Source: Aldrovandia affinis
Taxonomy: Eukaryota > Chordata > Actinopteri > Notacanthiformes > Halosauridae
Assembly: GCA_029706075.1 (NCBI GenBank)
Contig: JAINUG010000200.1
Location: 682,001 to 746,000 of the forward strand
Length of the DNA stretch: 64,000 nt
Reading direction: 5' to 3'
Each line of letters opens with the position of its first letter. The stretch's first letter is position 1. The notes under the pieces are model-generated. The model saw only the letters and a list, made by a program, of their open reading frames with translations, did no database searches and was not told the DNA's origin. The position numbers and the translations under genes were made by a program. Shown in pieces: positions 1 through 11,210 of this stretch.

Positions 1-1667
1 ATGTCAAGGAAGTACGTAATACACGGATTTCATCTGGGTTTTTGCCACCAATCTGAAGCCCTTACAGGGCATTTGTGAACCAAAGCAGGTTGAGTCATTG
101 AGCTACAACTGAGTTTAGGCTAGTTAGAGCTATCCTTCTGCCAAACATAATACAATGTCCATATTCACAGTGTCCTGTTAACTGCTTAACCATGGTGTGA
201 TGGAGCCTGAATAAAAACATGGATAGAGTAAAAAATCCAATATGAACTGAGGATGAAGACATCAATAACGCATTAACTTTGATTTTTTTCTTGTTTTGGT
301 TGATTTTGTTTTAAAACATTCTTGGGTGAAGAGCTACACCATATGTTAATGACATTCCATTTGAAATGTGTGCCCCTGAAAGCAGAGTTCATGTAATATT
401 GCTAATTGAATATGGGAAATGACCATAAAACACTGTCACTGCCTGCCAAGAGGTCAGTGATTTAAAAGTGACCACATTCTTCAAGTAAATTTACACTGAC
501 TGCTACGCAGTTACTCACTGACCAGGAGATACAGAACATACATTTTTCTTGACAAACCCTTGAAATTTAAGGGCCTGACCCACAACATGATGTGCCTAGT
601 GACGATGGCCACTGTTTAAATAATCCGTATAATTTTTTATTGTTTTAGCTTTATTCCCTATTTCCTAACAACCATCAACAATATACGTGCACACACTGGA
701 CATAGAAAGCAACTCTGAATATGTCACAACACATTTTGCCACTTCTGTGGGCAGTGGATATCCAAAGCAGGTTCAAATGAAAACCAAATACATTTGTTCA
801 AAAGAAAATGGGAGAGACTGTAGTTATACCTATGGAAGAGAGAAGAGAGAGCTAAGCTGTGACCAGTATGGTCTACTTGTTATGATCAAACAGCTACATT
901 TGGGCCCAACAGGTAGCACTAGTAGCATGTTGGAAGCTAACATTACATTCTAATAGGCATCTTAACAATAAGACACAAAGCCTTTGAATATGTATTTAGC
1001 TAACACATTTAAAAAAGTAGCTGGTTTGCATTTCTGCAATAAGCATTACAGATTAGCATATTCTCACTTGAGCTGATCAATCTGACCAGACAAAATGTTA
1101 AGTATCCAATTATTGTAGTTGCCATGTAAATAAATGGACCAGGTATCACAGCCTGTCGTAACCTTATTTTATTTTATTTATTTTTTCTTTATTGACCCCG
1201 TCTTCCAGAGGAATTATTTATTGAAATCTTTATATTATCATGTTAACCTTTTAACCTTATTTTAATATAGAGCATAACACTGATTGAGACCATTATGTAA
1301 GATGTGCCTAGAAAAGATCAGATTGTAAGAGGTTCCAAAATACCCGTCAGTTTAAACTATGCTGGGGTTGCATTCCATTTCTAGCGAGGAATTGAAATCA
1401 CTATATTATTTGACCTCCCAGTATGGCTTGATCTGAGATGCAGCACAGGAAGAACAGTATAGATAACAGCTCTAACACAGCTTGCTAATCTGATTTACTG
1501 CCTTTTTTAACCAACTAGCAAACATGTCTAGCCACCTGGCAAATGTAGCAGCAACAGAGCCTATGTCTGCTTTCTGAATGCTCTGTTGGGTAATGTTTTA
1601 GATGGTTAAAAAGATTTGTGGTGTTGCCCGACTTTGTTGGCACTCATTTTCTATAAAGCTTGCAATA
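1..1667. other. unique AT-rich DNA, no gene seen
   Basis: No exon, RNA gene or recognisable mobile element is visible on either strand. Open frames are short and lack familiar motifs. A T-rich low-complexity patch lies at about 1160-1200. Confidence 0.6.
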
Positions 1668-1987
1668 TTGTTTTGGTCTTTTTTACATTTTTGTTTGATT
1701 TTATTCCGTTTTTCTCCCAATTTGGTAGCCAATTACACCCACTATTTTCAGGACAATCCCTCCCTCATAGTTCGCTGCCGTAACCCTGTGACCAGTGGCG
1801 ATGAAGGCAAAGTATCGTCTCCTCCGACACGGCACTCGCCAAGCCAACGACCGTAACTCCGGCACCCCAGCGCCACTCCTGTGCGCAGCGAACATCTTGT
1901 TGGCTTCCCTCCCCCTCCCTGGGGCGGACAGCCAATTGCCGCCCCCGGTGGCACTCCCGGCCAGAGCCAACTGTTGTTTTGGTCTTT
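1668..1987 (-). mobile_element. 5'-truncated tRNA-derived SINE (family A) with 14-bp TSD
   Basis: The minus strand carries the body and tail of the SINE family that is complete at 23,299-23,712 and 60,331-60,706. Shared blocks include the GC-rich centre (CCCCAGGGA-like) and the tail AATTGGCTACCAAATTGGGA followed by an A-rich end. The tRNA-like head with box A and box B is missing. The element (1682-1973) is flanked by the direct repeat TTGTTTTGGTCTTT at 1668-1681 and 1974-1987, so the truncation happened during LINE-mediated insertion and not by later deletion. Confidence 0.85.
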
Positions 1988-2702
1988 GAGAGACCTCATA
2001 AATCAAAACCATTTCCACACCATGGACATTGTCTTGCCCTTTTTCTGGATTTTGTCTTCGAAGCCTGCAACTTCTTTGGAAGCAATGTCGCCCATGCTTA
2101 TCTGTATTTGTTTAGTTGGCTCTACAACTGCTGCGGTCTTTTTTGTCAATAGGTAGATGAATGGTTACTTGTTACCTGTTTTCTCCCAGTTCAACCACAC
2201 GGATGCTGTATGGCCTTGCTGCTGATTAGCTGTCATAGGCTTTACACTTCCAATAGAGGGATGCGAGTGTCAATCACGTAAAATTTAGGAGGTTTGGAGC
2301 ATTGCAGATTTTAAGTGGGTGTTCAATATCTAGCATGACATCTAGATTGTTATCAGCGTCATTAAAAATTTGATAATTGTTATCGTTTTATTGTCCAGGC
2401 CTATTTGGCATACTCCTATACAATTCTTGAGACCCTATTGAGCATGGAGCTATTTTAATACTGTATTATCTTAATAGTTGCCAAATATTATATTCACAAA
2501 TCTAAATTTACTAACACAAAAACCCTGGAATAAAGATGGAAAGAAAAAAAAGCATATTCTGGTCTCTTTATTCCGTAACCAAAAAAACTGTTCGGAAAAC
2601 ATTTCGGCCTCTAGTGGTCTTTCTCAAGACAGCGTAGATTGTACAGCAATACTTGAATACAACTGGATTGTCCCAAGACAAAAAACATTGAAAACTCTTA
2701 AC
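1988..2702. other. repeat-poor spacer with weak repeat hints
   Basis: No gene is seen. At 2340-2404 the minus strand reads like the tip of a degraded hAT-type element (AATAGGCCTGGACAATAAAA). Around 2590-2640 a phrase close to a common fish repeat occurs (TTTCGGCCTCTAGTGGTCTT). Neither has a partner end or target duplication, so both are only hints. Confidence 0.35.
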
Positions 2703-3335
2703 CTATTGTGGTGTCCCCAAGGGTTGAGCGACACTCACGGACCTTTGCAGAGGGCGTAGGCAGGTTAAATAACCCAGAGGAGGCAATAATATAAAGAATA
2801 CAGGTCTTCGGGGGAATACAAACACATAAAGTCTGCAATCCTTAGCTTGTTGTCAATGTCCAAAATTCAATCCACAAAATCCAGTTCTGTTCCGCAATCC
2901 AGTCTGTAATTGATATCCAAAGGAGGGTCCTCAAACAATCCAATTTCATACATAAAACACTCTTTCTCTAAATCCTGGCTGGTCAAAAAGACTTCACAGG
3001 TTCTCTATTCTCTATTCTCTATTCTCTATTCTCTATTCTCTATTCTCTATTCTCTATTCTCTATTCTCTATTCTCTATTCTCTATTCTCTATTCTCTATT
3101 CTCTATTCTACAGGACCAACTCCTTTCCATACACATTCCTACTCCTCTCAACATGTGCTGTGAGTCAGTCTTTTAAATAGGCCTGGAAATGGTCTTCAGC
3201 TGGTCGTTAGTCCCAATCCCTTTGCTCCGCTCAGGTGTGACTGTGGCCTGCTGGGAAATGTAGTGTTTCCTGGCTCCCATATGTTGGAGGCCAGGCAGCC
3301 ATTTCCTTGTGCAGCCCCTTGGGCTGCCACACTAT
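2703..3335 (-). mobile_element. solo LTR with 4-bp TSD (CTAT), LTR copy 1
   Basis: The element at 2707-3331 begins TGTGGTGTCCCC and ends GGGCTGCCACA, and is bounded by CTAT at 2703-2706 and 3332-3335. TG...CA ends, a 4-bp target duplication and no internal coding sequence fit a solo LTR. The minus strand has a TATTTAAAAG promoter-like box (about 3167-3176) downstream of a GC-rich U3-like part, so transcription would run leftwards. A block at 2965-3000 is nearly identical to 9377-9411 in LTR copy 2. A 7-bp microsatellite (3001-3110) has expanded inside it. The retroelement superfamily (Gypsy or another) cannot be fixed without internal sequence. Confidence 0.7.
3001..3110. repeat. (TTCTCTA)n heptanucleotide microsatellite, about 15.7 copies
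   Basis: Fifteen perfect TTCTCTA units plus a partial unit lie directly after the block shared by the two LTRs. LTR copy 2 lacks this array, so it arose inside copy 1 or its sublineage. A short open frame through it is an artefact of the repeat. Confidence 0.98.
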
Positions 3336-3620
3336 ATGGTACTGCTTTCAATATATTTATGTAACCTTAAATGTTCATCATGCTTGAATTTCTTCTTTTT
3401 TTTAAACAGCTGGTCAACTTATACCAGTGGCATAGCTGGTAAACTATGTTTATATTATATATATAAATACTATTTGTATTAATTGTATTTGTATTAATAT
3501 TGATTGATTTATTATTATGCAATGTATTATTGCATAGCACTGCTATTAGTGAAGAAAGCCATTTTACACCAGAATGCTCATTCTACACATACACAAAATG
3601 TATTTAGACTAGTTTGGATA
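3336..3620. other. AT-rich spacer
   Basis: Nothing recognisable. There are TATA-rich low-complexity patches at about 3450-3510. Confidence 0.6.
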
Positions 3621-3890
3621 TTAGGCGAGGACATTTCCTGCTCTTTGCGATAGGTGCCTTGGGATCATAAATGACCACAGTGAGTCAAGATCCTGCAGCA
3701 AAGTATCTGCATCATCACACTGGGGAATTGGCTTTTTCCATTTGATCCACGTTGACATTGGTTTTTCCACTGAGGGACGACTGCCCTCATCTGACTCGCC
3801 ACCACCACTTCCAGCAAGTGTACTAAACAAGTATTAACCAGGCTGCCTTGGCTTCAGACACAGGTAGGGAGGGCAACTGTGTGGTACCAC
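3621..3890 (-). mobile_element. 5S rRNA-derived SINE (SINE3-like), 3'-truncated
   Basis: Read on the minus strand, 3890-3827 resembles the internal promoter half of 5S rRNA (GAAGCCAAGGCAG then CCTGGTTAATACTTG, compared with GAAGCTAAGCAGGG...CCTGGTTAGTACTTGG in 5S). The following body contains a GACTCACTGTGGTCATT block and a CAAAGAGCAGGAAA block, as I recall from zebrafish-type SINE3 elements. The 3' LINE-like tail is missing and no target duplication was found. A short minus-strand open frame here has no protein meaning. Confidence 0.6.
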
Positions 3891-6800
3891 TAGAGATGTT
3901 AAATACAAATACTGATCGTTAAACAGATGGTTTGTGTTTAATGTGCACATGTTTAAAGGATAAGTCATATTCCATACAAAATACAGGTACTTGGGTGGAG
4001 TTGTGTGCAACAATGATTGCAAGCTGTGTAGCTAAAGGAAAGGTTGCTGCTTTTAGATAATACAAGAAATTGTGTAATGTTAACAGGTATGATGACTAAG
4101 GCTGATTAGTTATAAAGCAGTTAATCTAAGGATAAAAAACAACCCAATGAAATCAATCCTACCGGCCTCATGATATTAGTCAGAATACTAACGCTCACCG
4201 CCTGCTAACGTTCACAATTTTGTTTGTCACTAGCAAACCCAAGCAGAGTTTGAAGGAGAATTGAACATTGTACATTTTTTCCACTTTAGCTTTTCTGAAG
4301 ACTATAGGCCGAGTACCGCCATGCTATGCTCTCTTCCACTGTAGCACATTACACAATGTATATACAGGCTATACCTCCACGACTACACTAAATACTTGTA
4401 GTTTTCCACACACAATCGCTATCACGTCATACGATTTCAGAATCAAACTTCATTTAAAATGCAAATACTAACAACATTCACGCAGATTTAAAATGGAGTA
4501 TCCTGTCAAACAATCACACTTAAAATAGAAACTGCCAAATTGAATATAAAATGCACTTTTCGCTTTGGTCCAAATCAAAAATGAACTCCATCACGCCATG
4601 GCGATGCCGTTAAAATAACTGAACTGTTCACAATACAGCTATGTATTTAAAAAGTGTAGCGCCACATTTTCGCAAAGAGGCTGATGGGAGGTGGAGTATG
4701 GCACATATCAACTCATAAGGAATCAAACAATAGAGTGAACATATTGCTTTCCTCCTTCAAAGCAGAGAAATGAAAGACAGTTGTAAGGGGTTTACCAATA
4801 TGCCTGTTTAAAATTGTAAAAAAAAAAAGCATTATATACCACCAAATTAACATTTAACCGTTGAGGGAAAATGTTACAAACTCCTTATTGTTTAATTGTT
4901 TGTTGTTTAAATGATTAACACCCCTAGGTACCCCACATAACAACTGACCCTCAAGAACAACACACCTACACCATACTAACACACACATAATCTAATATCT
5001 ACCTATAAGAGAAACATTACTGTGTGCTTCTCCTTTACCACAGAGCATCAATCCTCCATCAAGCCATCAGGACTACATACACACAAGATGTGGCTGATCA
5101 TGAGTTTCTGTGCTCACTCTGGATAACTCAGAATGCAATAATATAAGGCCGGCTCGCACAAGGTTGTGGGAGCAGACCAGGATCACTACACCATGCATCA
5201 TTTATCCACTTTTACTTGTTCAGGATGAATGCAGCTAGGTGGGAAACAGAGTGGTCAGGAGACCAGGCCTTGAGCTGGTAGCAGTGCTCATTGTATGACC
5301 TGGTAGTTAAAGATAAGTCTAACAAATTATATTTAACAGAAAAGGACATCTGACCCATTTAATAAGGATCGCCCAAAAATGAGCTCTGCTCAACTGTGCA
5401 ATGAATTTATTGTTAGGTTTTTGTATTCCCCTGCTTGCTTGGGAATAGGGTTATAACTGTTCTTGTCAGTATGCCAATTCTTTATGAATTTATTTGAATG
5501 TAAGAGAAAACGTTTCTAAGCAAACCCATACGCAACACAAAATCAAGTCTTTTTGGATGGCCATTTTTAATTATATTTTGTAGATATACATTAAAATGAA
5601 TGCTAATCAGTATGTATAGATGCACCAGCAAACCCATTTACACATGCATTGTGGGACAATGAACAACAGATGGCAGCATCGGACCACTTATTCTGCCGAA
5701 ACTGAACAGCATGTGGACCAGTGTACATGTGTGTGGATATTATGTCAGATGCAGGACCAGTAAGTAACAAAGAAAAACATCCTATAATCTCTTCCCCAGT
5801 CTTTTTGTTTACTTCAGCAACTTATGATATAATTACTTTCACCACACATGAGAGAAATGTTTTGAGTAATAGAGCTATTGGCAACATCTACAATATTTGT
5901 TCTCCTATATACTGTAAGCTGAACCTCAGATAGTTAATGCTTGTTACGTGTTTACATCTGCCAAATAATGATTTAATGCTAATTTGCTGATACGAGAACA
6001 GATAAGCAGTGAGTGGCATTAAATAAAAACTATAAGACTCAGCACAGCACTTGCAAGCTAATTGAGTTATATCACTCAAATTGTTAACCATCTGAGTAAA
6101 GTACAGTTATTACACCTTTTTTTATTTAACCACTATTTTCGAACTCAGAACTTGATTAGCTAAGGAGTTGGTCTGAGTATGTTTATTTAAGTATCTTTTT
6201 TTTATCCTTGGACAGAGAAACCAGGCGTTTATGGTTGATGAGGTCACTCTTTTTATAAAACCTGGAAGTCTGAAAGTATATTTATGCTCTGAAATTGTCT
6301 ATGTACTTATTTTCGCCCAGCATCTTCATCCAGAAATTAAACGATTGCTCGGTTTCGCAAGTCTCTTTTTTGCATCCTAGTGTAGATTACAAACAAGGGG
6401 AGACGATTTTAATACACTGCACTCAATCTGTACTGAATGCATTTGGGTAATCAGAAGCATTAGTTTGATCCTACAATTGTCAATGGCCATACGGTTGGCT
6501 TGTTAACTTCTTTTTTTAATCATTTGAATCCTCAAATCATTGCAGTGCATAGCTATTAACACGATAGAAAACTGCACTTTTTAAAATTCTAACTGTTGAT
6601 TGATATGATTATTTATGACTGATAAGAATCGTTGTTGGTAGCTAACCCCCCCCCAAAATAGAACTAGTCCTAATTGGTGCTACCCCTGTGTATACGCCAT
6701 GCCTATGTCAGATAAATAGTGCATAATAGATATGGCGAGACAAAATTTAATTATGTTCTTATTCCCTGGTTTCCATACATGAAATGACCTTATAGACAGG

Positions 6801-7599
6801 GGTAGAAGAACAAAACTGTCCTTTTCTGACCCCACGTAAATGCTTGGCCAGACAGTTCTGTCTTGAGCCCTGGATTATCTCTCCATACAAATTGCAATAT
6901 GTTCAGACGTGGCCTTGGGTCCCTTGGAAAGTGTATGTATCTTATAGCCAGCACCCGGTACAGGATTACCCCAAACCCTGGGGTAAATTTCATATAGTGT
7001 AATGTGTGAATAAACACCATGTGCACTAAAGCTTATTGGCTATTCAATACCTACACTATTATAGTTTGTGTTGGCTCCTTGTGGTAGATACACATGTAAT
7101 GTTTTTTGCAATAATGACCTTGAAAGACACTTGAAGGTTTACACCAAACAAAGAAATCAACACAGATCCTATTGCACATATCCTAGGACACCAACTGCAC
7201 CAGCTCTTTCGAAAGACCACAAACACGACGTCAGGTTAGGATGACTAACTGACAGCACTCACTCTGTCAAGAGAGATGTCAGAGCATGGTTAGTGGTCAG
7301 ATGAGGTGCCACCAGCCCCTTTAAAGCAATGCATTTTGTTCTGGGATATGCATTTTATTCTGGCAGCAGACAGAATAGATAAAGAGCACATAAATGTTTC
7401 TCTGGAATTCACCCACTTAACCTTCTTTCAAAGCTGCAGAATCCTTCAGTCGTCTTTTTTTATTTTTTTATCATTCCATGGTGCACTAAAGCGTCCATAT
7501 ATGAATGTGTAAATGCTTTACTGCACACGAGATTGTAAATAACGGAAACGTTCAAAACTAATAATGCACACATGCAAACGTAGATAGCGCACACATAAA
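3891..7599. other. unique AT-rich DNA, no gene seen
   Basis: Apart from homopolymer runs (poly-A near 4817, poly-C near 6647), no repeat, RNA gene or exon is recognised. Open frames are 60-78 codons and read as random sequence. Confidence 0.55.
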
Positions 7600-7950
7600 T
7601 GTGCGCACACCTGCATTCGTCCTCTCAGAGCACACGTTCTGCCTCTTCATCCTCCCTGCAAGAGCCTGGCTTCTTGCAGTTATTTTAGCAGCAACCGGCA
7701 ATGACAGCTATTATAAGGCTCATTAGCGGGGAACAATGGCAGGGAGCTGGAGCGCCAGGCCCTGAGCCACTGTCAGCCATCCCAGCTGTCAGGCCACTGT
7801 GGGATAAAAAGGTTCAGCCCTCGCTGTGCTGCTTAATCATGTCACTAAATGGAAGGTATTTTGCAGGCTAATGCAAGGGAGGCAGAATGATTCATTGAGC
7901 GATGCGGACCGAGGGAAGGGCACAAAAGTTTGAACCATTATCACCATTTG
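7600..7950. promoter_or_regulatory. candidate conserved noncoding element
   Basis: The base composition changes abruptly from AT-rich to balanced. The block is free of repeats and dense in homeodomain-like ATTA/TAAT cores and CAGCTG-type E-boxes (for example CCCAGCTGTCAGG and GCTTAATCATG). No open frame spans it. This is the look of a vertebrate enhancer, but conservation cannot be tested here. Confidence 0.35.
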
Positions 7951-8614
7951 GAGTTGAGCAGCTTGATATTTTTTACAACCGTTTGGGCAGTTTCCTTTTT
8001 ATTTTATTTTGCTCTTTTCTGTCATGTATTTATTTCATGAATTCATTCATTAATGTGCATTTGAATTGTTAAATCATCCCAATGTTAAATCATCCCAATG
8101 TATCTGAATTCACTACAAAGATAGTGTTATGCCATCTTATATTTTCAGGCAGGAAAAATAAATGTACCTATATATAGTGTAGAACTCCCCAGAAAAGAGA
8201 TGAGCGGGTAGGTAGTCAGGGGTGTAGCCTTAGGACAGTCATTACTGTGAAAAATGTTTTTTCCATGAAAAATAAACAGCCAAGTCAACAGGGCTGTCAG
8301 TACAGTGTTTGTGGGAAAAAGTCAATTTGACTTAAGCATTAATGAAAGAGGTTTTATCTCCAGGAGTTACAGGGTACCTTTCTTCCATAAGAAGAGTGAT
8401 GATGCTAAGGAATTTTGTGGCAGTGGTAGGAAGGGCAGTGGGGTTGTCTCACAAATCATTATTTTAGTCTCAAGTCAACTGGTAAGTACAAGAAAGATGG
8501 ATTTCAACATTCTGGTAGATCCTAATTCACAAAGACCACCAATGACAAAGTTTATACTCTGGAAATAATAGCTATGTAGAGCTATACTTGCACATAGGGA
8601 GATGTTCATATATA
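7951..8614. other. AT-rich spacer
   Basis: No feature recognised. A small direct duplication (TTAAATCATCCCAATGT) occurs around 8069-8101. Confidence 0.5.
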
Positions 8615-9113
8615 TACAGTACTGTGCAAAAGTTTTAGGCAGGTGTGAAAAAATTAAGCAGTAAGCGTTTATTTGGTCGAAGAAAAACACTATAGAACAT
8701 TGAAGTAAACACAAAGAAACATTAGTACAATGAAAAGTAACATTGTGTTTTTAAAACTCTGAACACCACAGCTTGAACACCACATCTTGAAAATCCTGTT
8801 AGGTGGGCTATTGCTCACTGAGAATTGCCTTGTTGATGCAAAACTATGATTTTATGTCTGTCAAACTAAACAAAATACATGGAATGGAGAGGAGAGACAA
8901 GGAGAGGCTTGGGAACCAAACCTGTGTTCTTCTAGGCATCTCAGAAGATATCAATAACTTTTTGGAAAACACAATTAATTCTTGTTACTTTATGCTGTAT
9001 TAATGTTTATTTTGATGTATTGTGTTATATAGTGTTTTTCCAAGCAAATAAACACTTACTGCCCAGATAAATAGCTTTAAATAATTTTCTCAGGTGGCCT
9101 AAGACTTTTGCAC
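8615..9113. mobile_element. Tc1/mariner-type MITE with long TIRs
   Basis: The left end after TA at 8615-8616 is CAGTACTGTGCAAAAGTTTT. The inverted right arm reads GCAAAAGTCTTAGGCCACCT. The arms stay alignable for roughly 90 bp (8617-8699 against about 9020-9113), including a shared GAAAAACACTATA block. The interior has no transposase. The outermost right tip (expected CACAGTACTGTA) has been replaced by a TA microsatellite at 9114-9133, into which LTR copy 2 then inserted. Confidence 0.8.
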
Positions 9114-9129
9114 ATATATATATATATAT

Positions 9130-9653
9130 ATATTGTAACACCCTACTGGGTTTGATTGTAGGTGTTACATGGAGTAGTGCAAACCAAGAAACAGATCCAA
9201 GGTCAAATGTATCAAAAAATATTTAATTAAAGGAAAATCTGCTCAATAACACAAATTATGGGGAAGGCACTCAAACGGTTTGAACTTTTAAATAAACAGT
9301 CCAACACAACTCAAAATCTCTAAACTTAAACAAAAGGTTTCTTCCGCTCTGGGGAGATAACCCCTTACCCAAAGCCTCTCTAAATCCTGGCTGGTCAAAA
9401 GACTTCACAGGCTTCCTTTACTTGTTGCAAACACTACCAACAACTTTTCTCCTCTTCTCTGTCTGTTTCTCTCCCTCCACTCGCTCCCCTCATGAGGGAA
9501 ACCTGTCTCCTTTTATTCACGGTTGATTGGGTGTTAATTGGTTGATTAGTTGCAGGTGGCAATCGTTTTGGTCCTGCGAGGTCGGGGTGTGACCAGTAGA
9601 TGGCACCATATTAACCCCTGCACATGGCTCTGCCTGCCAGGTTGCCACAATAT
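9130..9653 (-). mobile_element. solo LTR with 4-bp TSD (ATAT), LTR copy 2
   Basis: The element at 9134-9649 starts TGTAACACCC, ends GGTTGCCACA and is flanked by ATAT at 9130-9133 and 9650-9653. On the minus strand a GTGAATAAAAGGAGAC promoter-like box follows a GC-balanced U3-like part, giving the same orientation as copy 1. The block 9377-9411 is shared with copy 1, while most other parts differ, so the two are separate subfamilies of one LTR lineage. No internal coding region remains. Because the insertion site is a TA repeat, ATAT flanks alone would be weak evidence, but the matching structure in copy 1 supports them. Confidence 0.7.
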
Positions 9654-9657
9654 ATAT

Positions 9658-9770
9658 GAAACCCCCCAAAAAGTTTTAAGTGAGAGATAATGGTTAGCAA
9701 AAGCTGAAAGAATAGGAAATTCACACAAGCACCTTGACCATTAGCTTGACCTTTGCACTGATACATCTTC
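9658..9770. repeat. dispersed module M, copy 1 (partner at 35,309-35,427)
   Basis: A roughly 115-bp stretch beginning AAACCCCCCAAAA is strongly similar to 35,309-35,427 in the same orientation, including the identical 20-mer ATAGGAAATTCACACAAGCA. I do not recognise the family. It has no TIR, poly-A tail or tRNA boxes, and similarity stops sharply on both sides. Confidence 0.8.
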
Positions 9771-10292
9771 CAACACATAATGCTTTGATACTTGCTACAG
9801 TACTGTAACTATGTTGGTCTTCTTCAAACAATGTACTCACCACCAATTATCTGTCTTGTTACTTTCTAATAATTAATACTCTGTAAAAGATGGCACAGTG
9901 AGAGTGTTTTTTCAACGACTTTCGAAATTCCTCTTGTTGCTATTCCTATTTCATTTTAAAGCACATATTACATCTTGTATACCTTTGTTTTCTGTCAAGG
10001 AGATTGCCTATGTTTACTTCTGCTGCTCCATTGATTTTCACAAGGAACATGATTGACACAAAACCTATCTCTGAGGGAAACGTCATTAAAAGGTGAGCTT
10101 AGCAGCAAGCTAGTGAACATGTTTTAGAGGTGATTTGGGCATAGTCATAGTATAGTAACGTTAATTCTCAGTCTACAGCAGTCTGTTATTGCACATACAA
10201 AGCATGCAGTTATGTTGGTAATAGCAATATAGAAAATCATGATTGTGTCTAAGGGAACATGACGCATGACACCATTTAGCTAACTACCTATA
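9771..10292. other. unique DNA
   Basis: No feature recognised between module M and the Tigger element. Confidence 0.5.
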
Positions 10293-11210
10293 TACAGGCA
10301 GTCCCGGGTTACGAACGTCCGATTTACGGACAACTCGTACTTACGAACAGACTGCCATAAGGCCTATTATGTTAAAAAATTGAGTTAAATACAATGGTTC
10401 GTAATAACAAACGCACACACTACTTTGTGATGCTCATGAAAACATTGCTCGGTTTCAGCTGTCGTCGGCTCAAGGAACAGAGATCACCGTCCGTTATTTT
10501 AAGTCAGATCACGGTCCCGTTTTTCTCTTTCTCTTAACCTTACAATGATGCCTCCAAAGCATAAATCCGATGCAAGTGCTGGTGATGCATCAAAGAAAAG
10601 TAAAACAATCACCATAGAAAGTAAAGTTGAAATAATAAAGAGAAAAGTGAAACGCCATCAGCCATTGGGAAAGCATTAGGCTACAGCCGGTCAACGATCG
10701 GTTTTTAAAAAACAATTTATAAAGACAAAGGGAGAATAATGGAGCATGTGAAAGGCCATGTCCCGATGAATGCCATGATTATTACCAAGCAATGCAGTGG
10801 TTTAATTATTGAGATGGAAAGGCTATTGATCATTTGGATAGAAGACCAAAATCAGCGTAATATGCCTATTAGCCTTTCTTTAGTGCAAGAAAAGGCTCAA
10901 AGCCTTTCTTTAATGTTTTGTTTTACAGTACTGTATGTACATAGTTACTTTTATTATTACTGTATTATTATTATTATTAATGTTACAGTATTATTATGTA
11001 CTGAATGTTATGTTTAAGATGTTTTATTGTATTTGGAAGTTTTTCTTAAGTGTTTTATATGCACAGAAAGGTAAAATAAATACTATACTAAGACAAACAT
11101 TTGACTAAGTGGCGATTAATAAGAACTGTATGTACCTGTTCTTACATACAAATTTGACTTAAAGACAGACTTAAGAACGGATCTTGTTCGTAACCCGGGG
11201 ACGGCCTGTA
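10293..11210 (+). mobile_element. Tigger-type (pogo clade) DNA transposon, internally deleted
   Basis: TA target duplications at 10,293-10,294 and 11,209-11,210 flank inverted ends CAGGCAGTCCCGGGTTACGA and, on the minus strand, CAGGCCGTCCCCGGGTTACG. About 914 bp remains of what is normally a 2-3 kb element. The interior keeps two DNA-binding domain remnants of the transposase (10,545-11,017) and then goes straight into the AT-rich 3' part, so the DDE catalytic domain has been deleted. Confidence 0.88.
10545..11017 (+). pseudogene. Tigger/CENP-B-like transposase remnant
   Basis: The reading starts at tandem ATGs at 10,545. The first about 40 residues are basic (PPKHKSDASAG... then ESKVEIIKRK), as in the N-terminal HTH of Tigger/Jerky proteins. 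A frameshift near 10,672 is followed by ALGYSRSTIG in another frame and a stop. The open frame at 10,739-11,017 holds a second domain, EEMERLL-like (IEMERLLIIWIEDQ) followed by PISLSLVQEKAQSL, which matches the CENP-B/Tc5-type HTH pattern. The catalytic DDE region is absent. It cannot encode an active transposase. Confidence 0.8.

Noticed and set aside
1701-2018. Overlapping open frames on both strands
   Set aside because: They lie in the GC-rich body of SINE family A; similar frames recur in the copies at 23.4 and 60.4 kb.
2910-3176. 88-codon open frame through the heptanucleotide repeat
   Set aside because: A 7-bp repeat without a stop in its frames creates the length, and the sequence lies in an LTR.
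8613-8640. TACAGTACTGTG resembling the start of microRNA miR-101
   Set aside because: It is the terminal inverted repeat of the Tc1-type MITE. The rest of the mature sequence and a local pre-miRNA hairpin are absent.
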